The notes: generated by a model from the sequence alone, not told the origin. Positions 27,225 to 34,136 are shown, counted from the first letter of the stretch. The stretch is 50,943 nt of DNA from an uncultured Pelagibacteraceae bacterium (GCA_902588625.1 CACIPU010000007.1:1-50943), one strand, 5' to 3'. Made by a program: numbers and translations.

Positions 27225-27533
27225 TTATATTGGGTCCTCTTCTTGTAGCCTGTATTTATTTAGCTCTGTTGCAAGATTGGCTATTAATCTTTGAGCGGTT
27301 AGTGGTGTGAAGGTTAATCCTTCACCAAATTGTCCTAATAATTCCATGTTGTGATCTGATATAGGAGCAAATTCCCAGACCTTCTGGTTCATTATTTTTT
27401 CAATCGTTAAAGTTAATGCAACTAAATCATTTTTTTGTTTTTTTAATTTAGGATTTTCGGCTTTAGGAAATTGAATGACATTATTTTGTTTTCTCTCCTT
27501 GTGCATAAGATCAAAAATTTCCTTCCAGCTCAT
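27225..27533 (-). CDS. Phage early protein of unknown function
   Basis: I take the ATG at 27,533 (SWKEIFDLMHKERKQNN), which forms a classical ATGA overlap with the upstream stop, instead of one 33 bases earlier. The result is 102 residues, largely helical: a basic N-terminal third and a C-terminal LTAQRLIANLATELNKY helix. No recognisable domain. Confidence 0.6.
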   Translation of the reverse strand: MSWKEIFDLMHKERKQNNVIQFPKAENPKLKKQKNDLVALTLTIEKIMNQKVWEFAPISDHNMELLGQFGEGLTFTPLTAQRLIANLATELNKYRLQEEDPI

Positions 27534-27934
27534 TTTGAGTTCCTTTTTTCGTGGTTTTTTTTCCAAGCTTTATAACCAGCAAGCCACTCTTCAGTAGATG
27601 TTTCACTTACTTCGTCTTTAACTATTTTTTCTGTATTAAAAAGTTTTTCTGGTCTGTGCATTTCTTCTGCTTGGACCAAATAAGCTAAAGCATCATCATA
27701 ACTATCTTCTTTATAATTATTTGAAGCTCTTACTATTTTCGCTGCCGCATACATCAGCGCAACTTTATGTGCAGGTATTTGTCTTGCTAACGGTATTCCA
27801 TCAGACAATTCGTCATCTAAGATTACGGACCAAACTTTAGCAATCTTTTTTAAATTTGCTGAAAAAGGTCCGTAAGTTAGTTCTCTGGATTTTTTGAGAT
27901 CGGCTAATCTTTTATTTAGATTGTCTTTTGCCAT
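27530..27934 (-). CDS. DUF6378-like phage protein
   Basis: Starting at the ATG at 27,934 gives 134 residues. The core reads RELTYGPFSANLKKIAKVW, then IPAHKVALMYAAAKIVRASNN and DSYDDALAYLVQAEEM. This TYG...K...W / A.K..R.A / D...D...Y pattern is the one seen in DUF6378 proteins, all-alpha and MazG-like in appearance, common in early regions of alphaproteobacterial phages. Function uncertain; nucleotide metabolism has been suggested by fold. An upstream ATG at 28,030 gives an unconserved leader overlapping the RHH gene and is rejected. Confidence 0.65.
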   Translation of the reverse strand: MAKDNLNKRLADLKKSRELTYGPFSANLKKIAKVWSVILDDELSDGIPLARQIPAHKVALMYAAAKIVRASNNYKEDSYDDALAYLVQAEEMHRPEKLFNTEKIVKDEVSETSTEEWLAGYKAWKKNHEKRNSK

Positions 27935-28085
27935 TCTCTTTATAATCCTTATGACCACGTTGAATAAAAAACTCAACTGTCTTTGACATACTAATAGGCA
28001 ATTCGAATTTCTTTTGAGATAACTCTTCAAGCAATTTGTATGTTTGAATATTTATCGCTACAGATTTGAATTTGTCTGGGTTCAT
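27912..28085 (-). CDS. Ribbon-helix-helix (Arc/CopG-like) small DNA-binding protein
   Basis: A 57-residue frame whose ATG shares a base with the preceding stop at 28,085. It opens with a strand-like FKSVAINIQTYKLLEEL, then SMSKTVEFFIQRG: the beta strand, helix, helix order with a Ser-x-Ser-x-x-V helix cap typical of RHH repressors. Ends RQSK. Likely an autoregulator or early switch protein. The family assignment is by pattern only. Confidence 0.65.
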   Translation of the reverse strand: MNPDKFKSVAINIQTYKLLEELSQKKFELPISMSKTVEFFIQRGHKDYKENGKRQSK

Positions 28086-28363
28086 TATGCCTCCAACTCC
28101 GATGGCTGGAATGATGTATCACCTGCTGGTGTTCCTCCAGGTGCTTGATCTTCTAATGGTTCAACTCTGTAAAAGTAATAATATTCACTACCTTTAGGCA
28201 TTTTACCATTTCCACTTGCCTGGCTTTTATATGCGCCAAACTTATATTTCTTTCCATCAACTACGATGTTTCCAGAAAGATCATAACTTTGTGGGGTTTT
28301 TTTATTGACTACTGGAATAGCAATTCCAAGGTCAGGTCGTTTTTTTTTAGTTTCTTCAGTCAT
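28085..28363 (-). CDS. Small phage protein next to the annealing protein
   Basis: 92 residues: Lys-rich start, a compact beta-rich core (SGNIVVDGKKYKFGAYKSQ, EYYYFYRVEP) and a Gly/Pro/Asp-rich tail. The acidic, flexible tail after a small beta core recalls single-stranded DNA-binding proteins, but no OB-fold signature is clear. It sits one base after the annealing-protein gene, so a role in recombination or replication is plausible and no more. Confidence 0.55.
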   Translation of the reverse strand: MTEETKKKRPDLGIAIPVVNKKTPQSYDLSGNIVVDGKKYKFGAYKSQASGNGKMPKGSEYYYFYRVEPLEDQAPGGTPAGDTSFQPSELEA

Positions 28364-28956
28364 TACTGAATAACTCCTTTTGATTTAAGGTTAGATTTAA
28401 TGGTTGTGTACTCGCTCATAAAACTTTGGTACGTCAAAGGATTAGTTTCCTTTAAGGTACTCAAAAAGGTCTTATAATTAGTCAACCACTGATTAAATGA
28501 TCCTGCATGAGAAATTGTTTTCAATTCCGACAAAGCTTTTTGGATCTTTTTGTCTTGCTGCTCTATTGCAGCTGATACTTCTTCTGCTGATGCAATGCTG
28601 TCATTAGTAATTCCTAAAAAACTACACATCCTACCGATTGCGCTAGTTTCTGCGTTCTCAAGTGCTGATGTTTGATTTATTCTGGATGCAGTTCTTTTTT
28701 CTTCTGCATGACCTGTTGCAACAACTTTTCCATCAATAGTTCCTGTTGCTTTTACAACAACAGTATCTTTATCAATAGAAATTATTTCTGTAGTGATGGT
28801 AAGACTTGTTCCAAGTACACGCCTTGCAACTGCAATTCTTAAAGCTACTGTAGCGTACTCCTTTTGATGTATGGATATTGTATTTCCTTTTAAAGATTTT
28901 TTAAATTCAGAAATAGTTTTAACAAGTTTATCTTCACCAATTATAGTATTAGCCAT
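28363..28956 (-). CDS. Putative single-strand annealing protein (Erf/Rad52-like)
   Basis: 197 residues. The N-terminal part is beta-rich (IAVARRVLGTSLTITTEIISI), followed by ATGHAEEKRTASRINQTSAL and ENAETSAIGRMCSFLGI near residues 83-120. The ...A.GHAEE.R....N.TSALENAETSAIGR...LG pattern is the one I associate with phage proteins annotated as Erf/Sak-type annealases. The C-terminal third is helical and may oligomerise. The gene for a PD-(D/E)XK nuclease is two genes upstream, the usual two-part recombinase arrangement. Family call is moderately secure. Confidence 0.65.
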   Translation of the reverse strand: MANTIIGEDKLVKTISEFKKSLKGNTISIHQKEYATVALRIAVARRVLGTSLTITTEIISIDKDTVVVKATGTIDGKVVATGHAEEKRTASRINQTSALENAETSAIGRMCSFLGITNDSIASAEEVSAAIEQQDKKIQKALSELKTISHAGSFNQWLTNYKTFLSTLKETNPLTYQSFMSEYTTIKSNLKSKGVIQ

Positions 28957-29069
28957 GTTATTACTCCTAATATTATGATTAAAGATATAGCGATTTTAAT
29001 ACGTATTCGCTTTTCACGTTGAGCTGCTTCTTGCAGATCTCTTTTTAAATCTTCAGACATATAATTCAT
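28941..29069 (-). CDS. 42-residue single-membrane-span protein
   Basis: From the ATG at 29,069 (sharing a base with the nuclease stop): a charged N-terminal helix (SEDLKRDLQEAAQREKR) and a C-terminal hydrophobic segment of Ile/Leu (IAISLIIILGVITWLIL). It ends inside the start of the annealing gene. Translation could also begin at the fourth codon (second Met). One membrane helix and no motif; function unknown. Confidence 0.55.
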   Translation of the reverse strand: MNYMSEDLKRDLQEAAQREKRIRIKIAISLIIILGVITWLIL

Positions 29070-30139
29070 TAAACTACTCCCCACATCGATTTGATTTCTT
29101 GTAAAACATCTTTAGGATAATTATTCCAACACCAAGGATGGTCAAACATTGGATCCATAATTTCTATGGCTCCAGCTATAATTTCTTCTTTAGTTTTATC
29201 TTCGTTAAGTGCTAATATTTTTTCTCTTCTTCTAAAAACATTCAACATAATTTGAAAATTCTTTTTAAGTCCTTCAACTGTAAGACCTGGACAATTATTA
29301 GAAGTAAAAACTTTGTAGCCTTGTTCTGTTACATAAAGTAAATAAACAGGAACTTTGAATTGATAGTAAGCTGCATAACAAGCACATTGAATTAAATGAT
29401 TGAAGCTTGGTGTAGTTGGTGGAGCTACTTTAACAAAAGATCTGCTTCCATCTTTTTTTATTTTGCCTAGTCTCGAATATTTCGTCTTGAGTTCGATAAG
29501 TTTTTGTGGAAAGGCTGCCGTAGCAGTCGGACTGGTCTCATGAGGAGACTTGCCACCGAACACAGAACCACCGAACTCAAAATCTGAACGTCCTACAATT
29601 GATAGAGAACAAGGAAGAAAAAAACCATCAATATTGTCAGACGTTAAACTGATTTGCTTTTCACATATAACTGGAGAAGCTAAACCAATTTCTTCATTTA
29701 GCGCTTTGAAGCCATTTGTAACCAACTGAGGTATTTCCTCTAAGTATTTTTGATGCTTAGTTCTGTCGTTGTCATCCGTTGGTATATAATTTTTGTACTT
29801 TTCTAATTCTTCCTGCAAACATTCTTCTTTTTTAAGCTTAGTCCATTTAACAGGAGATAATTTTTTTGCTGAATTAAGTTTCCATATTTCATCAGCTAAA
29901 ACATTTTGTAAAACATTACCTACACAAATACCTGCTGCCATAGCTGCATTAGGTTTAAGTATTCTTCGTCTAGTTTCTTGGTTCATCCAGACGTACTCGA
30001 TTAACCAACTAGCATCAGGTTTTGCAAATTGCGATGGACTGAAATGATTTATTGAAAGCTTTTGTGCGAAGAGAGGAAGTAGTTTTTTCTTTTGAATATC
30101 TTTTAAAGGATCATCCGAAACTTTTGTAGTTAATGTCAT
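29069..30139 (-). CDS. PD-(D/E)XK nuclease (RecB/Cas4-like), with an unusual insertion
   Basis: 356 residues. The active-site pattern is Asp186 in VGRSDFEF, Glu216 and Lys218 in LIELKTKYSR, and the following helix HLIQCACYAAYY with Gln251, as in RecB-family exonucleases. A partner annealase is encoded two genes downstream, so a phage recombination pair is likely. Between Asp186 and Glu216 lies a Gly/Ser/Thr/Ala-rich stretch (GGSVFGGKSPHETSPTATAA) whose DNA is much more GC-rich than its surroundings and folds strongly (separate entry). In related nucleases this gap is usually about half as long. Confidence 0.8.
   Translation of the reverse strand: MTLTTKVSDDPLKDIQKKKLLPLFAQKLSINHFSPSQFAKPDASWLIEYVWMNQETRRRILKPNAAMAAGICVGNVLQNVLADEIWKLNSAKKLSPVKWTKLKKEECLQEELEKYKNYIPTDDNDRTKHQKYLEEIPQLVTNGFKALNEEIGLASPVICEKQISLTSDNIDGFFLPCSLSIVGRSDFEFGGSVFGGKSPHETSPTATAAFPQKLIELKTKYSRLGKIKKDGSRSFVKVAPPTTPSFNHLIQCACYAAYYQFKVPVYLLYVTEQGYKVFTSNNCPGLTVEGLKKNFQIMLNVFRRREKILALNEDKTKEEIIAGAIEIMDPMFDHPWCWNNYPKDVLQEIKSMWGVV
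29485..29582 (-). repeat. GC-rich structured in-frame insertion in the nuclease gene
   Basis: In minus-strand RNA the segment is closed by an 11-bp stem (29,572-29,582 with 29,485-29,495; core GAGUUCG/CGAACUC, one G-U). Inside are GUCUC-CUCAU-GAGAC, a CUGC-UACG-GCAG hairpin with a UNCG-type loop, a possible GUGG/CCAC stem, and a direct repeat GTTCGGTGG. The reading frame passes through. The density of pairing and the base composition differ sharply from the rest of the gene. No known ribozyme or leader consensus was matched by eye. Confidence 0.6.
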
Positions 30140-30178
30140 GAAAGTACATATAGTCTTTCATTGTTTGGTACGCAACAT

Positions 30179-30199
30179 CTATTGACAATTTTGCAATAG
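30179..30199. promoter_or_regulatory. Operator-like inverted repeat O1
   Basis: Half-sites CTATTG and CAATAG are perfect inverted repeats separated by 9 bases. It lies 40 bases upstream of the nuclease start, and 17 of its 21 bases match the site at 31,818 in the divergent control region. A regulator bound here could separate transcription of the recombination genes from that of the repressor and excisionase. Confidence 0.6.
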
Positions 30200-30216
30200 G
30201 TAGCTGTTGAGATTGA

Positions 30217-30516
30217 TTACTTTGGAGGTTTCGTGAATTTCGTTACGTTTGAATTTTTCGTGAAAATTTCTTTTGTTTTATCTTTGTTTTTGTAAGCAAA
30301 TTTAATTCTTGAAGTTTTATTCTTCCACGTTTCTAATTCACTTTTCCACCAAATCTTCTTACCTAAGAAAATATGATATTTAGGTTTAAATTGGTCAGCT
30401 AATTGATTTCTGGGATCGTAAAAATAAATAAATGTAGAATTTGGCATTCCTAAAAACTTAGCTGCATCAGTAGCATTGTAATATTCAGTTCCATTATAAT
30501 CTTTTCTAATTCTCAT
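30217..30516 (-). CDS. Excisionase-like winged-helix DNA-binding protein
   Basis: 99 residues: YYNATDAAKFLGMPNSTFIYF, then KYHIFLGKKIWWKSELETW, the HTH_17/AlpA-type layout in which a short helix-turn-helix is followed by a wing and a Trp-containing helix. Then a basic Lys-rich tail. Small proteins of this type serve as excisionases or phage activators. Its ATG shares a base with the stop of the 426-residue candidate repressor, so it is co-expressed with it. Exact role inferred. Confidence 0.65.
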   Translation of the reverse strand: MRIRKDYNGTEYYNATDAAKFLGMPNSTFIYFYDPRNQLADQFKPKYHIFLGKKIWWKSELETWKNKTSRIKFAYKNKDKTKEIFTKNSNVTKFTKPPK

Positions 30517-31796
30517 TATGCACTTTTTCTAAGGAAGCTTGGTAAATCTTCATCTAGGTCCTCTTTCTCTTTTGTTATTTTTTCTAACTCTTTCCAAGTA
30601 GCTTCCAGTTCTTTACTAAAATCTTTTCTAGCTAATTGTCGTTCCATCATTAGATGATCAAATTTTTCTTCTTCTAAACCAGATTTGCTTTTATGATATA
30701 GTTCACGCATTTGATCATTCATTTGTTGTTGAAATCTTTTTTGTTTCTGAGCAATTGTTTCAGCCATTTCTTGTACTGCAAGAATTTTATGAGCTTCTTT
30801 GTTTAATTGATAATAATCATAATCTCTTTTTAAAGCTTCTGGATTTGTTAAAGAAACTACTGGAGCTACAAATTCAAAAGGTCCAGAACAAATAAATTGT
30901 TTTTCTGCATTACGATCTGGATTATAAAGTTCTTGTTTGCCACCTTTAGCAATGTGATAAATTCCAAACCAATAATTATCTATATTAAAACCTAAATCTT
31001 CAAATCCATTATTTTTAGTTTGAGCAATAACTAATTTGCCATTATGGTTTGCACTATCAGAATTTGTTTTATAATAAAAAGCAGTTTGCGCATGAAGCCA
31101 AGAGCCAGGCGAATTAACATTAATTGCCATGATGTTTGGTCTGTAAATATTTCTAGGTACAATCGTTGATTTTTCTGCTGCTGGATTTATTTCGCAAGGC
31201 ATATATTTATCATTACCTAAATCTCTAACATTATATAAATCAACATTTCCCCAGATCTTACAAGTTAGATCTTCAAATAATATATCAACTGGATCACAAT
31301 CTAATTCTTTACTATAATCTATTGCTTGTTTTAATGATAAAGGTCTATCACCTCTTAACTCTCTAAACATCTGCGTATAATCTTTATTAATTTTTGCAGC
31401 AAATTTTCTAGGTTGCATTCCATCTTCGGTTAATTTTTTTGATAATTTTTCTCCACTAGCAGCTTGAGGAAATAATATTTTATTTTTTCTATAAAAAGCT
31501 CCTTTTGCTTGCGACCAGGTAACAGAAAACATTTCTCTTTTACGAGCATTTGCAATCATAAAATTATATAAAATTCCTGCTGATCCAGAGAGCTTTTGCT
31601 TATAACTCTGTTCTCTAAAAATATAATTTATATAAACATCTGCATTTAACCTTGGTGCTAAAATTGTGCCAGCTTGTTGAAATGCTACAACATAATCTTT
31701 TAAGTAAGCTTCTTTTTTTGTAAATTCTTTAGGTACTTTTCTAAGCCATGAAACGCTTATACTTTTCGGTACTGGATTTCCTTCTTCGGAATACAT
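30516..31796 (-). CDS. Candidate lysogeny repressor (HTH plus S24-like C-terminal region)
   Basis: 426 residues. After about 110 residues of unassigned sequence comes a Cro/CI-like HTH region, KFAAKINKDYTQMFRELRG to LSLKQAIDYSKEL and CDPVDILF (about 128-175). Residues about 215-330 read INVNSPGSWLHAQTAFYYK, NGKLVIAQTKN, NYWFGIYHIAKGG, then NPDRN and FVAPVVSL, resembling in order the S24/LexA-like domain of phage repressors. No clear Ser-Lys catalytic pair is visible. A long C-terminal coiled coil (345-415) follows. First leftward gene at the divergent control region, as expected for a CI-type protein. Function is inferred. Confidence 0.6.
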   Translation of the reverse strand: MYSEEGNPVPKSISVSWLRKVPKEFTKKEAYLKDYVVAFQQAGTILAPRLNADVYINYIFREQSYKQKLSGSAGILYNFMIANARKREMFSVTWSQAKGAFYRKNKILFPQAASGEKLSKKLTEDGMQPRKFAAKINKDYTQMFRELRGDRPLSLKQAIDYSKELDCDPVDILFEDLTCKIWGNVDLYNVRDLGNDKYMPCEINPAAEKSTIVPRNIYRPNIMAINVNSPGSWLHAQTAFYYKTNSDSANHNGKLVIAQTKNNGFEDLGFNIDNYWFGIYHIAKGGKQELYNPDRNAEKQFICSGPFEFVAPVVSLTNPEALKRDYDYYQLNKEAHKILAVQEMAETIAQKQKRFQQQMNDQMRELYHKSKSGLEEEKFDHLMMERQLARKDFSKELEATWKELEKITKEKEDLDEDLPSFLRKSA

Positions 31797-31817
31797 AATA
31801 CTATCTTATATATACAT

Positions 31818-31838
31818 TCATTGACAAAATTGCAATAG
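31818..31838. promoter_or_regulatory. Operator-like inverted repeat O2
   Basis: TCATTG and CAATAG enclose ACAAAATTG; 17 of 21 bases equal the site at 30,179-30,199, including the whole right half. It covers the -35 region of the leftward promoter, so binding would repress the candidate repressor operon. Confidence 0.55.
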
Positions 31839-31889
31839 AACATCAAATTTTTGCAATAATTTGACAAATAAGCTGAGTTTGGTAGCAGG

Positions 31890-31913
31890 TTCTATAGATG
31901 TTCACTTATAGAA
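31890..31913. promoter_or_regulatory. Inverted repeat before the rightward operon
   Basis: TTCTATA and TATAGAA are exact reverse complements with a 10-base spacer, about one and a half helical turns between centres. It lies 27 bases before the first rightward gene. It differs from the CTATTG-type sites, so it may be bound by another regulator (the XRE or RHH protein). This is inference. Confidence 0.5.
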
Positions 31914-31940
31914 GCAAAATCAACAATATATAAGCAATAT

Positions 31941-32441
31941 ATGGCTAGAAATCAGTATTATAACCAGCTTCATAGTCCAGTTTCGACTTGGCATAGGTCA
32001 AAACATGATGGAATTAGCTATTTAGACCTGGATTTCCTTAGTATTTGTCCTGCCTGCGCAAAGCCTCTATTCCTGGCTGATACCATTTATAACAAAAACA
32101 ATGACTTTAGAGAGAAATCAGCATGGATGCAAAGACCATATAAGTTTGTAGCTGAAAAGTGTGAGCTTCCATATTTTCTTATTTGGTACACGGTAGATGA
32201 AATATCAGAACAAAATAGACCAATAAAAGAATTTCATATTAAAAGAATTTATCCGTCTGGCGGTAAAGGTTTAGTTAAATTAACTCCAGATGAAATGTTG
32301 CAATACTTAGAATATAAAGTTCAACAGCACATACCTACCTGCTCTTCTAAAAGTTATTTATTAAAAAGAATTACAACAAAGTCAGAACATAATGCTGACT
32401 TCAAACGGTTAAATAATTATGTCAAACTTTTATCTAAGTGA
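31941..32441 (+). CDS. Small Cys-containing phage protein, possibly PD-(D/E)XK-like
   Basis: 166 residues, first gene of the rightward operon. The pattern LDLDFLSICPACAKPLFLAD, then KFVAEKCELPYFLIWYTVDE and PIKEFHIKRIYP resembles small phage proteins with a D-x-D, a CPxC knuckle, 'PL..xE' and a later beta strand, which I read as a degenerate PD-(D/E)XK fold; here the expected Glu is Asp. A second Cys occurs in HIPTC. A nuclease or zinc-binding role is possible but not secure. Confidence 0.5.
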   Translation: MARNQYYNQLHSPVSTWHRSKHDGISYLDLDFLSICPACAKPLFLADTIYNKNNDFREKSAWMQRPYKFVAEKCELPYFLIWYTVDEISEQNRPIKEFHIKRIYPSGGKGLVKLTPDEMLQYLEYKVQQHIPTCSSKSYLLKRITTKSEHNADFKRLNNYVKLLSK

Positions 32442-32928
32442 TCCAAACGTATTGATTAATGGCAATTTAAAGCCTTTAGAGTACAGAGTTTATAGTTACT
32501 GCTGCTCACAGTTCAATGTTAAGAAAATGTCTGCGTTTATACGTATTGTTAATATTGGTGGTCAATTTCAAATGACTAAAGAAGAAGTAGAAAAGATATT
32601 AATTAATTTAAGTAAGATAAGATTATATGAGAGAGAATTGATTTCTATAAAAGATGGAGCGAAGTATATCATATTTGATATGCCTGCACACAAATATTTT
32701 TTGGAAAATATAGGATTTGTTAAATATAAATCTTATAAAGGTTGGAGAACTTTAAACGGTTATTTAAAACAAAGAGAGCATACAGATAAAGTATTTCTTT
32801 ATCCTGATTTAGATCAATATGCGCTGCTTGATAAATTGAATAGCTTGTCATTAGAGGAACTTAATAGGATTAAGCAAGATCCTAGTCAATTACGTTATCC
32901 ATGGATGTTAAAAAGTGTTAATAAATAA
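32419..32928 (+). CDS. Winged-helix-like phage protein, possible replication protein
   Basis: 169 residues. The N-terminal 90 residues read LKPLEYRVYSYCCSQFNVKK, a short segment, MTKEEVEKILINLSKIRLYE and ELISIKDGAKYIIFDMP: a helix, helix, helix, two-strand wing order as in RepA/DnaD-type replication initiators and MarR-like proteins. The C-terminus is helical and charged. No polymerase or helicase is encoded nearby, so a protein that recruits host replication machinery would fit here. Speculative. Overlaps its left neighbour by 23 bases. Confidence 0.45.
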   Translation: MSNFYLSDPNVLINGNLKPLEYRVYSYCCSQFNVKKMSAFIRIVNIGGQFQMTKEEVEKILINLSKIRLYERELISIKDGAKYIIFDMPAHKYFLENIGFVKYKSYKGWRTLNGYLKQREHTDKVFLYPDLDQYALLDKLNSLSLEELNRIKQDPSQLRYPWMLKSVNK

Positions 32929-33385
32929 ACAAATAGAAAAACAACTTAATTGCGAAAGAAATATTATTCGCATCCTGGATGATGCTGCTTATGCAGAGAA
33001 GTTTTTATCTAAACCTAACAACAAAAGACGACCTTCTATGTTTCAGCTTATTGAAACAACTTGCGGCTATACTAAATACGATAAAGAAGATTATGGGTAT
33101 CACGTTGACAATAAATTAAAATTAAGAGCAACGCCTAGGCAAATGACACACTACGATTTGGCAATAGATTTTCTTATGGAAGTTAAAGATGATATATCGG
33201 ATGATCCTGTAACAGATCGTAAGCTGCTTTGGTTAAGAGCTAATAGAATTAAATGGTCAACATTATCTAAAATGTTTGGAAAGCACAGAACAACTGTAAA
33301 AAGAATGTATGAGATAATCCTCAACAGATTGGCAACCAAAATTAATTCTACAATGCTTGACAAATACGACAAATTCTTTATTTAA
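32915..33385 (+). CDS. DUF6362-like HTH phage protein
   Basis: 156 residues from a GTG start that overlaps the preceding gene by 14 bases. The C-terminal half, DRKLLWLRANRIKWSTLSKM then FGKHRTTVKRMYEIILNRLA, is a helix-turn-helix like that of DUF6362 proteins found just upstream of terminase genes in alphaproteobacterial phages. Probably a late-gene regulator or a DNA-binding packaging helper; the function is unproven. Confidence 0.6.
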   Translation: MLINKQIEKQLNCERNIIRILDDAAYAEKFLSKPNNKRRPSMFQLIETTCGYTKYDKEDYGYHVDNKLKLRATPRQMTHYDLAIDFLMEVKDDISDDPVTDRKLLWLRANRIKWSTLSKMFGKHRTTVKRMYEIILNRLATKINSTMLDKYDKFFI

Positions 33386-33559
33386 TTTATATATCCTTAC
33401 AAATTAAAAGTTTTATAAATATATTATTTTCTTAGCCTAGACAAATAAGCAAAGAGCAGTACAATCATATATTGTAGGAAGGCTCGCAATAGAATTATAT
33501 TGTTTTAATATTTTCTTTTTTTCTTTTTTTTCTTTTTTCCATCAACTAGAGCAAAGACA
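33386..33559 (+). promoter_or_regulatory. Spacer before terminase region with a 30-base pyrimidine tract
   Basis: 174 bases without a gene. It contains ACAAT/ATTGT inverted repeats (33,461-33,475), a TATATTG-rich stretch, and an unbroken C/T run from 33,511 to 33,540. The T-rich tract could end transcripts of the preceding genes, and the spacer probably also starts the late operon. No clear stem precedes the tract. Confidence 0.4.
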
Positions 33560-33790
33560 ATGAAATTTAAATTACAATGTCAAAGTAAGACAAGACAATC
33601 TAATTACACAGTACAATGTAATGGTGTAGGTATAGTTTGCAAGAATGGACGTATTCGTTGTAAGAACCACGCAGGTAAAAGTACAGGACCTAAAACACCT
33701 CAAGGTAAATTAAGATCTATTCAAAATATTAAAAACTATAATGACAAAAGAAATTCAATTAACAACAAGTCTGCGCAACAAACTCCTTAA
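33560..33790 (+). CDS. Small Cys-rich phage protein beside terminase small subunit
   Basis: 76 residues with four Cys and one His (QCQSK, VQCNG, GIVCKNG, RCKNH), then AGKSTGPKTPQGKLRSIQN. The C-terminal HxGxSTGPKTPxGKxR pattern is common in small proteins encoded just before the terminase small subunit in many phages; probably zinc-binding. It overlaps the terminase gene by 50 bases. Confidence 0.65.
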   Translation: MKFKLQCQSKTRQSNYTVQCNGVGIVCKNGRIRCKNHAGKSTGPKTPQGKLRSIQNIKNYNDKRNSINNKSAQQTP

Positions 33791-34136
33791 TCAGTTAATG
33801 ACTGGAGTTCCTTTATCGAAGCTATGTAAAGAACAAGATATGCCTAGTCTTTCTAAGGTTTATTCTTGGATTGCCAAGCATCCTGACTTTGCTAAAGATT
33901 TGGTTCAAGCTAGAAGATGTGGAGCGCAATCGTATATCGATCAAGCTATCGAAGCCTTGAATACTGCGGATAATACGAACATCCACGTAGTAAGAGAGAA
34001 AGCTTCAATGGCTAGATGGATGGCTTCCAAGCTTATTCCTATTTACGGAGATAAGCAGCAGATAGTTCAAGACACTAAGATAGAGATTACCTGGAACACA
34101 CCAGATGATAATCAAATGAAGAGTGTGAATAGTTAG
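33741..34136 (+). CDS. terS: Terminase small subunit
   Basis: DNA-recognition part of the packaging motor. The 131 residues begin with a helix-turn-helix (LLNQLMTGVPLSKLCKEQDM, PSLSKVYSWIAKHPDFAKDL), continue with ARRCGAQSYIDQAIEAL, and contain REKASMARWMASKLIPIYG followed by a beta segment (KIEITWNTPDD): the layout of small terminases from proteobacterial phages. A 420-base stretch separates it from the large subunit, an unusually wide gap. Confidence 0.85.
   Translation: MTKEIQLTTSLRNKLLNQLMTGVPLSKLCKEQDMPSLSKVYSWIAKHPDFAKDLVQARRCGAQSYIDQAIEALNTADNTNIHVVREKASMARWMASKLIPIYGDKQQIVQDTKIEITWNTPDDNQMKSVNS

Larger units (their letters stand above)
31797..31940. promoter_or_regulatory. Divergent early control region (lysis-lysogeny switch candidate)
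   Basis: 144 bases between the leftward candidate repressor and the rightward operon. For leftward transcription TTGCAA and TATATA are 17 bases apart (minus strand, about 31,805-31,834), with the second 21-bp operator (31,818-31,838) overlapping the -35. A further TTGCAATA and a TTGACAAATA lie at 31,851-31,870, and TTCTATA/TATAGAA inverted repeats at 31,890-31,913 precede the rightward start. Confidence 0.65.

Noticed and set aside
29485-29582. Hammerhead or twister ribozyme in the nuclease gene
   Set aside because: Neither strand contains the required CUGAUGA...GAAA core, nor did the loops fit twister as remembered; left as an unidentified structure.
29069-30139. Intein in the nuclease
   Set aside because: The insertion is only about 20-25 residues, far below mini-intein size, and lacks splice-junction residues.
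31851-31871. A third full copy of the 21-bp operator
   Set aside because: TTGCAATA and TTGACAAATA half-sites are present, but spacing and flanks differ; noted only as related half-sites.
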